This document shows, piece after piece, positions 35,141 through 42,685 of a stretch of 64,000 nt of DNA. The notes beneath the pieces were generated by a model, which made no database searches, was not told where the DNA came from, and saw nothing but the letters and a program-made list of their open reading frames with translations. The DNA is from Chromatiaceae bacterium (lineage in GTDB: Bacteria; Pseudomonadota; Gammaproteobacteria; Chromatiales; Chromatiaceae), in the NCBI GenBank assembly GCA_016714645.1, contig JADKCI010000005.1:611148-675147 (forward strand), written 5' to 3'. The number at the start of each line of letters is the position of its first letter. The first letter of the stretch is position 1. A program made the position numbers and the translations under genes.

Positions 35141-36496
35141 ATGCCAGAGATCACCCCTGTTCCCCACCTAGTCTTGCTGATCGGGAGCAACCCAGTCCCA
35201 AATGCGATCGCCGCGCTTTGCTTGTCCGACGACCAGACGCACCTCAGCCTGCTGAATTCCTGGGACTCCGGGGAGGTTGCCGGGCGCCTGAAGAACTGGC
35301 TGGTAGATCACCATAACCGCGACCCGGCACGCCTTGAGCTCGTCGCACTGCGCACTAAGGGGGATGAATATCGACCCGCCGCGATCCACGAGAAGGTGAA
35401 CGACCATTGCAACAAGGTTTGGGCCGTTACGGCGTTCTGGAGCGGCAGGCAACGCGTCGTCCATCTACACTACACCGGGGGTACCAAGACCATGACGGTC
35501 CATGCCCACAGCGCGGTCCAGGCGAGCGCCGAACGGCATCAGGTGGCGTTTCATGCCTCTTACCTGAACCCGGATGCGCTGTGCTTGGTCGCGGACCCCC
35601 AACCAACCCTCGGTTTGGCCCAGACCGAACGGCCAATTCCCCAAGATATCCGGCTCTCCCTTGAAGATCTGCTCAAGCTGCACGGTCTGAAGGTAGCGAA
35701 ACCACCGGTGCTTGAGCCAATCTGCCCCGATCTGGCGTTAGCCCTGCTGCAAGACCACGCGGAACTGGGCCATACGGACTGGGAAAGTTGGATCAACGAA
35801 AAGCTGAAGCCGACCACGCGCCGCCCTAAGTTCATCCCATACCCCGGTCAACTCGCGGACGACCCGGATAAGGGCTGGCACCGAATCAAGGTGCCCATTG
35901 GCAAGCACCTAAATTCCACACAGCTTGCTGCTGCCCAGCTCGATCAGCCGCCGCCGGGTTTCACTCATTTCACCACATCCCAATCCGCCCTGCTCACTGC
36001 CGCCAATTGCCTGCCTGTCGCGAACCTTGGTGGCATCGCGACCGGGCTCGGGTTCCCGTCGGCAAAGGGGTATTGCGAATGGCTGGAGGGGCTATGGTTA
36101 GAGTCCGCCGTGTTTAAACTGCTCCAAGACCAGGCGGCGCACCTTAGGCTGCATGACCTGGTGATGAACCTAGAGCCCATTCGGTTGGAGCAGTCGAAGG
36201 AATTCGAGATCGACGTGATCGCCATCCGCGGCTACCGGCTCTTCGCCATCTCCTGCACCACCGATAGCACGGGCGAGGGGATTCTGAAGCAAAAGTTGTT
36301 CGAGGCATCCATCCGCGCCCGACAGATGGGCGGTGACGAAGCGCGCACCGCGCTGGTCTGCTGCGCCGAAAAGCCCGAGCGCATCCAGGCGGAACTGGAG
36401 GGTGAATTCGACCTGAAGGGCAAGATCCGGGTCTTCGGACAACCGCAACTCGCTCAACTGAAAGGCTCTTTGGCCGATTGGATCCAGCACGCCTGA
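35141..36496 (+). CDS. CARF plus PD-(D/E)xK nuclease effector (Card1/Can2-like, DUF1887)
   Basis: The 451-residue protein has an N-terminal CARF domain with the ligand motif GGTKTM (113-118) and a C-terminal restriction-endonuclease-like domain. In the nuclease part, E316/E321 (WLEGLWLE), E356-x-D358 (EFEIDV) and then SCTTD (371-375) are seen. The usual ExK triad reads SCT, and a nearby lysine pair (K383, K385) may replace it. Such proteins are activated by cyclic oligoadenylate and cut nucleic acids. The start has an AAGGAG site. It ends 12 bases before cas10. Confidence 0.82.
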   Translation: MPEITPVPHLVLLIGSNPVPNAIAALCLSDDQTHLSLLNSWDSGEVAGRLKNWLVDHHNRDPARLELVALRTKGDEYRPAAIHEKVNDHCNKVWAVTAFWSGRQRVVHLHYTGGTKTMTVHAHSAVQASAERHQVAFHASYLNPDALCLVADPQPTLGLAQTERPIPQDIRLSLEDLLKLHGLKVAKPPVLEPICPDLALALLQDHAELGHTDWESWINEKLKPTTRRPKFIPYPGQLADDPDKGWHRIKVPIGKHLNSTQLAAAQLDQPPPGFTHFTTSQSALLTAANCLPVANLGGIATGLGFPSAKGYCEWLEGLWLESAVFKLLQDQAAHLRLHDLVMNLEPIRLEQSKEFEIDVIAIRGYRLFAISCTTDSTGEGILKQKLFEASIRARQMGGDEARTALVCCAEKPERIQAELEGEFDLKGKIRVFGQPQLAQLKGSLADWIQHA

Positions 36497-36508
36497 GGTA
36501 TTGACCCT

Positions 36509-38200
36509 ATGGAACTGCTCATCGCCGACATCACCGGCATCCAGCCCTACATCTTCGGCAGCAACCGACTGCGTGAGAACATTGGCGCGTCCTATTTGGT
36601 CGATCAGGCCACCGGCCCCTGGGCCCGGCAGGCGGTACTGGCCCTTACGGGGGCGCACTGCAACGTCCGTGCGGGCCAGGGCCAGTTCGAACTCGACCCG
36701 GACTGGTCCCTGCGCGACCAGGGGGCAGCGTGTGCCCAGGGTATCGAGGTCATCTACAACGGCGGCGGGAATTTTCTGGGGCTCTTTGGCAACACGGACC
36801 TAGCCCGGCGGTTTGAACGCACCCTGTCACTGCGGCTGCTGACCGAAGCCCCCGGCCTCGAACTAGTCTGTGCCGTCCACCCCTTTTCGCCCTCCGCTAG
36901 TGGTTTCGCGGTCGCCCTCGATGAACTCTTCGCAGCGCTTGCGAAAACCAAGCAGGGCAGACCCCGCCGGGCGCCCTTGGGCGGGCTCGGTGTGACCCAG
37001 GCCTGCCGCTCCACCGGCAATCCAGCCGTTGCCGAGCATGTGTTGCACGCCCAGGACGGCAGCGCGGACCGCCGGCCGGTCTCGGCCGAGATTCTCGCCA
37101 AGCTCGCCGTGGTCGAGGACAAACCCAGTCCGGTCGAGGCTCGCCTGGCGTCGGCCATCGGCATTGACATGGGCGAGTTCACATTCCCACGGGACTTCGC
37201 CGACCTCGGGGCCACCAAGGGTGAGCACAGCTATCTGGCCGTCGTCCATGCAGACGGCGACGGCATGGGCCGACGGCTGCGCACCGTCGCAAAGACAGCC
37301 GCGGACGCCTGGGCCGGCATCCGCGCCCTGCGGGACTTCTCGGTGGCGGTCAACCAGGCCGGCGAACGCACACTGCGGGACATCGTCGCTCGGGTTAAGG
37401 GCGCCGTGATCTGGGACAAAGGCGTGCCCTGGATCCGCCACCCGGACCCCGAGCTATCGGAACTGGGATTCCGGCTGGCGGCGGAGACCGGCAGCGATGA
37501 CGATCGCACTGGACGCTGGTTCCTGCCCCTGCGCCCGCTGGTCTATGGCGGGGATGACATCACGCTGGTCGCAGACGGGCGTATTGGCCTTGACCTCGCC
37601 GCCTATGGACTCGATGCCTTCGCTGGCCATACCGACAACCTGCCGGGTCGCGGCGGGCCCATCAGCGCCAGCGCCGGGGTGGCCATCGGCAAGTCTTCTC
37701 GGCCCTTCGCGCGCGCCTACGGGCTGGCGGAAGAGCTCTGCATCTCGGCCAAGGCCTACCGGCGGGAACGGGAACTCATCACCGGCTGTCTGGACTGGCA
37801 CTTTGCATCATCCAGCCCCGGCGGCACGCTCGCCGAACTGCGCGAACGGGAATATGGCGTGACCTTCAGTCAGGGTCGGGAGACGCTCCTGCTGCGACCG
37901 GTCACCGTTCGACCCAACCCGCGCGACACCGGGCGCGGCTGGCCCACCGTGCGCAGCGCCATCGATGTCTTTCAGGGCGAGAGCTGGATGGACCGCCGCA
38001 ACAAGGTCAAGGCCATGCGCGACGCGCTGCGTGGCGGGCCGGAGGCCGTGCAATGGTTGCGCGCCCGCTACCTGGACGGTGCCGAATTGCCCGCGCTGAT
38101 CGATGCCCGTGGTAATTGGGCCAGGGACGGCTGGGACAGCAGGCGTTGCGGCTATTTCGACGCCATCGAACTCTTTGACCGCTTCATCCCTCTGGCCTAA
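36509..38200 (+). CDS. cas10: Cas10, cyclic oligoadenylate synthase, no HD domain
   Basis: This 563-residue large subunit of a type III effector starts directly with a palm-like domain (ITGIQPYIFGSNRLRENIGA). Palm motif HADGDGMG lies at 248-255, and the cyclase motif GGDD is at 347-350 in LVYGGDDITLV. There is no N-terminal HD nuclease domain, so single-stranded DNA cleavage is not expected. The intact GGDD says the complex should make cyclic oligoadenylates when it binds target RNA. Small size and HD loss fit type III-D-like systems. Confidence 0.9.
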   Translation: MELLIADITGIQPYIFGSNRLRENIGASYLVDQATGPWARQAVLALTGAHCNVRAGQGQFELDPDWSLRDQGAACAQGIEVIYNGGGNFLGLFGNTDLARRFERTLSLRLLTEAPGLELVCAVHPFSPSASGFAVALDELFAALAKTKQGRPRRAPLGGLGVTQACRSTGNPAVAEHVLHAQDGSADRRPVSAEILAKLAVVEDKPSPVEARLASAIGIDMGEFTFPRDFADLGATKGEHSYLAVVHADGDGMGRRLRTVAKTAADAWAGIRALRDFSVAVNQAGERTLRDIVARVKGAVIWDKGVPWIRHPDPELSELGFRLAAETGSDDDRTGRWFLPLRPLVYGGDDITLVADGRIGLDLAAYGLDAFAGHTDNLPGRGGPISASAGVAIGKSSRPFARAYGLAEELCISAKAYRRERELITGCLDWHFASSSPGGTLAELREREYGVTFSQGRETLLLRPVTVRPNPRDTGRGWPTVRSAIDVFQGESWMDRRNKVKAMRDALRGGPEAVQWLRARYLDGAELPALIDARGNWARDGWDSRRCGYFDAIELFDRFIPLA

Positions 38201-38212
38201 GGAGCGCCCCCG

Positions 38213-38887
38213 ATGGAACTTCAACTCACACTCCTGAGCGACGCTGCCTTCGCCACCGGCGAGGGCGTGGCCGGCCTGCTCGACAGCGAACTCCAGCACG
38301 ACGCACTGGGCCTACCCTATCTGCGCGGGCGCTCCCTCAAGGGGCTGCTCGCGGAGGAATGCGCCAACCTGCGCCATAGCATCCAGCAGCATGGTAATAC
38401 CAGCGCCCAGGACTGGCTGGAGCGGACCGCCGTCCAGGTCTTCGGCAATCCGGGCCAGGGCGCCGCCGGGCAGGGAGGCCTGGCCATGGACGACGCCCGA
38501 GTACCCGATGATCTGCGTGCGGCGGTCCGCTTCGAGGTCACCGCCGGACGGTGGAGCCCGGCGGCGGTGCTCGAATCCCTGAGCGCCATCCGCCGACAGA
38601 CCGCCATCAACGCACAGGGCGCTCCGTTGCACGGCAGCCTGCGCGCAACGCGCGTGCTATTGCGCGAGACCTGCCTGGAGGCGCGACTCGCCCTCGCCGG
38701 GCCCCCCGAGCATGCCACCGACGCCTGGGCGCTGGTGGCCGCCTGTGCAATGACCCTGCGCCGCGCTGGCAGTAGCCGCAACCGAGGGCTGGGTCGTGTA
38801 CGCGCCCGCCTGTGGCAGGACGGTGCCGACGCCACCGACTTGCACTGGCAAGCCTTCCGTACTCGGCTTGAGGAGATCGCCCCATGA
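38213..38887 (+). CDS. cas7: Cas7-like RAMP (Csm3-type backbone subunit)
   Basis: This 224-residue RAMP protein would coat the crRNA. A Csm3-like loop LLDSELQHDALGLPYLRGRS is followed by LKGLLAEEC; one of its Asp residues is a candidate for the acid that cuts target RNA at 6-base steps. The Gly-rich SSRNRGLGRVRARL near the end is the RAMP signature. It overlaps the csx10-like gene by 4 bases (ATGA). Confidence 0.82.
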   Translation: MELQLTLLSDAAFATGEGVAGLLDSELQHDALGLPYLRGRSLKGLLAEECANLRHSIQQHGNTSAQDWLERTAVQVFGNPGQGAAGQGGLAMDDARVPDDLRAAVRFEVTAGRWSPAAVLESLSAIRRQTAINAQGAPLHGSLRATRVLLRETCLEARLALAGPPEHATDAWALVAACAMTLRRAGSSRNRGLGRVRARLWQDGADATDLHWQAFRTRLEEIAP

Positions 38888-40533
38888 AGGTCCTGCGTTA
38901 TCGCATCGCACTCCGCCAGCCCCTCCTTGCCCCAGGCATCGGCGGCGACCCCAATAACATATTGGGCCTGCCCTACCTGCCAGGCTCGGCCCTGCGCGGA
39001 GCACTGATCGCCCGCTACATCGACGCTCAGCAACCCGGCAGGACGTTCGACCCAACCGATCCTCAGATCCGCCGCCTGTTCTTCGACGGTAACTGTCGGT
39101 TCTTGAATGGCTATCCGGTCGATCACCGGGATCGCCGCATGCTGCCGACTCCCAATGCCTGGCACTGCGAGAAGGGGCGGACCTCGCCAATCCGGGACTT
39201 CGCCGTCGCACCACCGCCGGCTGACGATCATCGAGACTGGCGCGGCGTGCGGGCACCATTCCACTCCATTAGCGCCGAAGAGGCCACCATCTGGCTCAAT
39301 ACCCCGGCGCGCCAAGTCAATCTTCACACCACCCGTGACCGCACCCTGGGCCGAGCGCGGGCCGATGCGGGCGACATCTACAGCTATGATGCCCTGGCGC
39401 CCGAACAGACGTTCGCCGCGGCGATCCTCTGCGACCGGGACGATGATGCTGACCTCCTCCGGCCGTTGTTGGCCGGCGAGTTTCGCCTCGGCCGGGCCAC
39501 CAGCACCTATGGTGCCGTCACCTTCACGCCAGGGACCGACGCGGATTCCGACTGGTGCGAGCAGCCGGCCGGGTCCGAGGATGCGGACGACGATGACAGG
39601 GAAGGCGCGGACTCCGAGACGGGCTTGAGGGCCACACTGCTCGCCGACGCCTTGCTGCGCGACAACTGGGGTCGCGCCCGCGCCGACAGCGAAGCCGTTG
39701 CAACGGCCGTCGCACAGGCGCTTACGGCGGCGGGGGCCAAGGTTCAGCTCCGGCCCAAAGCGGCCTTTTTCGGTGAGACCCGCCGGCGAGGCTTCAACCG
39801 CGTCTGGGGCCTGCCGGTGCCCGAAGACGCCCTGTTGCACATGGGCGGGGTCTTCGTGTTCGACCTCCTGGGCACGGTCTCGGCTGACCAGTTACGCCAG
39901 GTCGAATGGACTGGGATCGGCTCCCTGCGTGCCGAAGGGTTCGGGCGCGTGCTGCTAACTGGGCAACAACTCGACGAATGGACGCTACGTGAGTCCCCTC
40001 GCGCCAGTTCCACGCTCCCCGGGCCAATTACATCCACTGCTGGCAAGGCCCTGGCTGAACGAATGGTGGCCCGCATGCAAGAGCAGCGCATCCAGAACGC
40101 CATCGTGGCGCGCGTGCTGGGGGCGCGGCCGGAGATCAGGCTCACCGGTACAGTGCCCGTCTCGCAACTGGCCCAGCTGCGTAGCGTCATCCATGCCGAA
40201 CTGCTCCGGGACGCGCCTGGTCTGATCTGCCTGGAGGACTTTGCCGCCGGGCTAAGTGCCCCGGCCAGGCGGCACTTCGAACGAACGCGGATCGAGGGCC
40301 AATCGCTGTTCGACTGGTTGCGGTCACTACCTGCTACCACCGGGGAGAAGCGCCGCGAACTGCTGTTCGGACCTCGCGGGACGACGGCACCGAGTATCGG
40401 TGACGTCAGCGCCAACCTCGACGACGCCACGCTTGCCCGCCACACCCTGCGGCTGGTGGATGCCATCGTCGCCCGTGCCGCAAAGCAACAGCGAGGAAGG
40501 CAAGTGGATCAACCAGCGGAGAAGGCGCAATGA
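38884..40533 (+). CDS. csx10: Csx10-like Cas5 subunit with long helical C-terminal tail
   Basis: The 549-residue protein starts like Csx10, the Cas5 of type III-D: LPYLPGSALRGALIARYID, then RRLFFDGNCRFLNGYPV. A Gly-rich RAMP segment (GSLRAEGFGRVLLTG) lies near residue 345-360. The final ~160 residues (from AERMVARMQEQRIQ onward) are mostly helical and unlike Cas5. In the III-Dv effector of Synechocystis a Cas7-Cas5-Cas11 fusion is known, so the tail could be the missing Cas11 small subunit. That assignment is inference. Confidence 0.8.
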   Translation: MKVLRYRIALRQPLLAPGIGGDPNNILGLPYLPGSALRGALIARYIDAQQPGRTFDPTDPQIRRLFFDGNCRFLNGYPVDHRDRRMLPTPNAWHCEKGRTSPIRDFAVAPPPADDHRDWRGVRAPFHSISAEEATIWLNTPARQVNLHTTRDRTLGRARADAGDIYSYDALAPEQTFAAAILCDRDDDADLLRPLLAGEFRLGRATSTYGAVTFTPGTDADSDWCEQPAGSEDADDDDREGADSETGLRATLLADALLRDNWGRARADSEAVATAVAQALTAAGAKVQLRPKAAFFGETRRRGFNRVWGLPVPEDALLHMGGVFVFDLLGTVSADQLRQVEWTGIGSLRAEGFGRVLLTGQQLDEWTLRESPRASSTLPGPITSTAGKALAERMVARMQEQRIQNAIVARVLGARPEIRLTGTVPVSQLAQLRSVIHAELLRDAPGLICLEDFAAGLSAPARRHFERTRIEGQSLFDWLRSLPATTGEKRRELLFGPRGTTAPSIGDVSANLDDATLARHTLRLVDAIVARAAKQQRGRQVDQPAEKAQ

Positions 40534-42041
40534 ACGCACCAACCTGGATCACCAATGCGTCCCGCCGAATCCGTCAGCGCATTGTCGTCGAGGGCGAGTT
40601 GGTCCTAGAAACACCTGCCTGTCTCGGCAATGGCGAAGACGACACCAGCATCGATATACCTCTACTGCAAGATCCTCTGGAGGGGCGACCGTTGCTGACT
40701 GGCACCTCCATCGCGGGTGCCTTGCGTGCCTACCTCGGCGAGTGGGAGGGCGGTTACGGGGCTACAGCCGCGAAACAACCCCTCACCACAGCACTCTTCG
40801 GTGGCCATCAGGGCGACCCGGACGGTGCTCAGAGCGCGCTGATCCTGGACGACGCCTTGGGCAGGGCCAACAGCGTCGAGCGTCGGCAGGAGGTGGCGCT
40901 GGACCCGCGCAGCCGGACCAGTTCCGAGGATCGCCTGTTCGACCGCGAGCTCTGGGCTGCCGGCACCCGTTTTCCGCTGCGGCTGGAACTTCTGATCTGC
41001 GATGACGATGACGAGGCCGCCTTGCGCCAGACCCTGGCGACCGCCCTGCTCGGGTTCGAGCTTGGCGAGATCGGGCTTGGCGCCCGCAAGCGCCGCGGCT
41101 ACGGCTTCTGTCAGATCGCGCAATGGTGGGTGCGCATCTTCGACCTCACCACAGCCCCGGGCCTGATCGCCTGGGTTGAGGCGGGGGCAGACCAGCTCGC
41201 TACGGGCACAGCCACTGCCACGGGAGCATCGATTCTGGCTACCCTTGGCGTGACCGACACGCTGCCAGACCAGCGTTCCTATTGCGCCATCACCGCGGCC
41301 TTCGCCATCAACGGCACCCTGCTGATGGGCGGCGGGGAAGGTACCGCCGATGGCCCGGATCGCGTCCACCAGCACGCCCGCCGGCCCGGCGTGGCGGACC
41401 TGCAGCCAGTTGTCCCTGGCACAGGTGCCGCGGGCGCTCTTCGGGCACGGGCAATGGCGATCGCCCACCTGCTGGCACCGCCCGCAGATGCGGACAGACT
41501 GGCGAAGCGACTAGTCAACGACCTGTTTGGTCCTGATGAGATCAAGCGCGGCAGCGCGGCCGTCGCCTCGCCCCTTAGCGTCGCCGAGGCGGTGATCGAA
41601 GACACCGCCGGAGACTGGGTGCAGTTTCGCATCCGTCTGGACCGTTGGACCGCCGCCGTGCTGCCCGGGGCCCTGTTCAATGCGCAGCCCGCCACCGGGG
41701 GGCACTTTGCGCTGCGGCTTTGGTTGCGCAATCCCAAGCCGCACCAGGTCGGTCTGCTGCTGTTGTTGCTAAAGGACCTCTGGGATGGCGACCTGCCGTT
41801 CGGCGCCGAGGTCGGGGGCGGGCGTGGCCGGCTGCTTGGGGAGAGCGCCTGCATCCAGTGGCAGGCCCCTGGGCAGTTGAACCACGGTCCTTGGACCCTG
41901 GCTCGCAGCGGCACCAACGGGCTTCGCATCGACGGCGACGCGGATACCCTCAATGATTGCGTAGGCAAGCAGCTACCCAACTGGTTTGAGGCCGAGATGA
42001 AACAACTGAGAAGACAGCCCGCCGAGGGCGACCAGCGATGA
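40530..42041 (+). CDS. Double Cas7 (two fused Csm3-like RAMP domains)
   Basis: In 503 residues two RAMP units follow each other. Unit 1 has SIDIPLLQDPLEGRPLLTGT followed by SIAGALRAYL, and the Gly-rich GEIGLGARKRRGYGF. Unit 2 has GVADLQPVVPGTGAAGALRA and AEVGGGRGRLLGE. Each has an Asp before the PxxPGT-type loop, so both could cut target RNA. The layout matches the Cas7-2x subunit of III-Dv complexes. ATGA overlaps join it to both neighbours. Confidence 0.82.
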   Translation: MNAPTWITNASRRIRQRIVVEGELVLETPACLGNGEDDTSIDIPLLQDPLEGRPLLTGTSIAGALRAYLGEWEGGYGATAAKQPLTTALFGGHQGDPDGAQSALILDDALGRANSVERRQEVALDPRSRTSSEDRLFDRELWAAGTRFPLRLELLICDDDDEAALRQTLATALLGFELGEIGLGARKRRGYGFCQIAQWWVRIFDLTTAPGLIAWVEAGADQLATGTATATGASILATLGVTDTLPDQRSYCAITAAFAINGTLLMGGGEGTADGPDRVHQHARRPGVADLQPVVPGTGAAGALRARAMAIAHLLAPPADADRLAKRLVNDLFGPDEIKRGSAAVASPLSVAEAVIEDTAGDWVQFRIRLDRWTAAVLPGALFNAQPATGGHFALRLWLRNPKPHQVGLLLLLLKDLWDGDLPFGAEVGGGRGRLLGESACIQWQAPGQLNHGPWTLARSGTNGLRIDGDADTLNDCVGKQLPNWFEAEMKQLRRQPAEGDQR

Positions 42042-42685
42042 GTGCCAGCACATACCAGCGCCAGATCCGCTCCTGCCCGGCCATTGCCGCGCCCATACCG
42101 GTCACGGCGGCCGACCATGCCAATGCGGATCGCCTCGCCGCCTGGCTCGCCGCCGCCGCCAAGACACACCGACTGCGCTGGCTTCTCGCACACTTGGACG
42201 ACGGCGTGGTCTGGGGCCGCTGGGAGGCTGATCAGGGCCTGCTTACTTCGCGTCGGGCGGCCGCGGGCGACCTGCAGGCCGCACCCTGGTGCCCAGAACT
42301 GCGCCCTGCCACATTGCAGCAGGCACGGCTCTTTGCCGCCCACGCGGAACTCATGCTGTGGAGGGACGACAGCGGTGGCTGGTGCGCCCGCCTGATCCGC
42401 GACCTTGCGCCCGGCGAGGCTGTCCCCGAAGGCACGGCGAGCTGGGATCATGCCTTTGACGAGCCCCAACTGCTCTGGGGCACCGGGGCCCGACCGCTGG
42501 CCGACGGCTTCAGCCTCCTCACCCACGGGCAACAGGGCCTACGCCACGCGCTGCCCTACCCGCTGAAGCAGGGCAAGTGCAAAGCCCAGACCCTCACCAT
42601 CCGCCACTATTTGACCCGCGACGGCCTGGCTCAGGTCGACGCCAGTCGTCTCGTCAACCTGCCAGCCGCGGAGGCCAAGGCATGA
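42038..42685 (+). CDS. csx19: Csx19 (TIGR03984-family) type III-D subunit
   Basis: This 215-residue protein sits in the position of Csx19 and carries features I associate with TIGR03984: LRWLLAHLDDGVVWGRWE, a Trp/Asp-rich middle, QLLWGTGARPLADGFSLL, and a late RHYLTRDGLAQVDASRLV. Csx19 is a type III-D-specific component bound to the effector complex. It overlaps both flanking genes by ATGA. Confidence 0.75.
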   Translation: MSASTYQRQIRSCPAIAAPIPVTAADHANADRLAAWLAAAAKTHRLRWLLAHLDDGVVWGRWEADQGLLTSRRAAAGDLQAAPWCPELRPATLQQARLFAAHAELMLWRDDSGGWCARLIRDLAPGEAVPEGTASWDHAFDEPQLLWGTGARPLADGFSLLTHGQQGLRHALPYPLKQGKCKAQTLTIRHYLTRDGLAQVDASRLVNLPAAEAKA

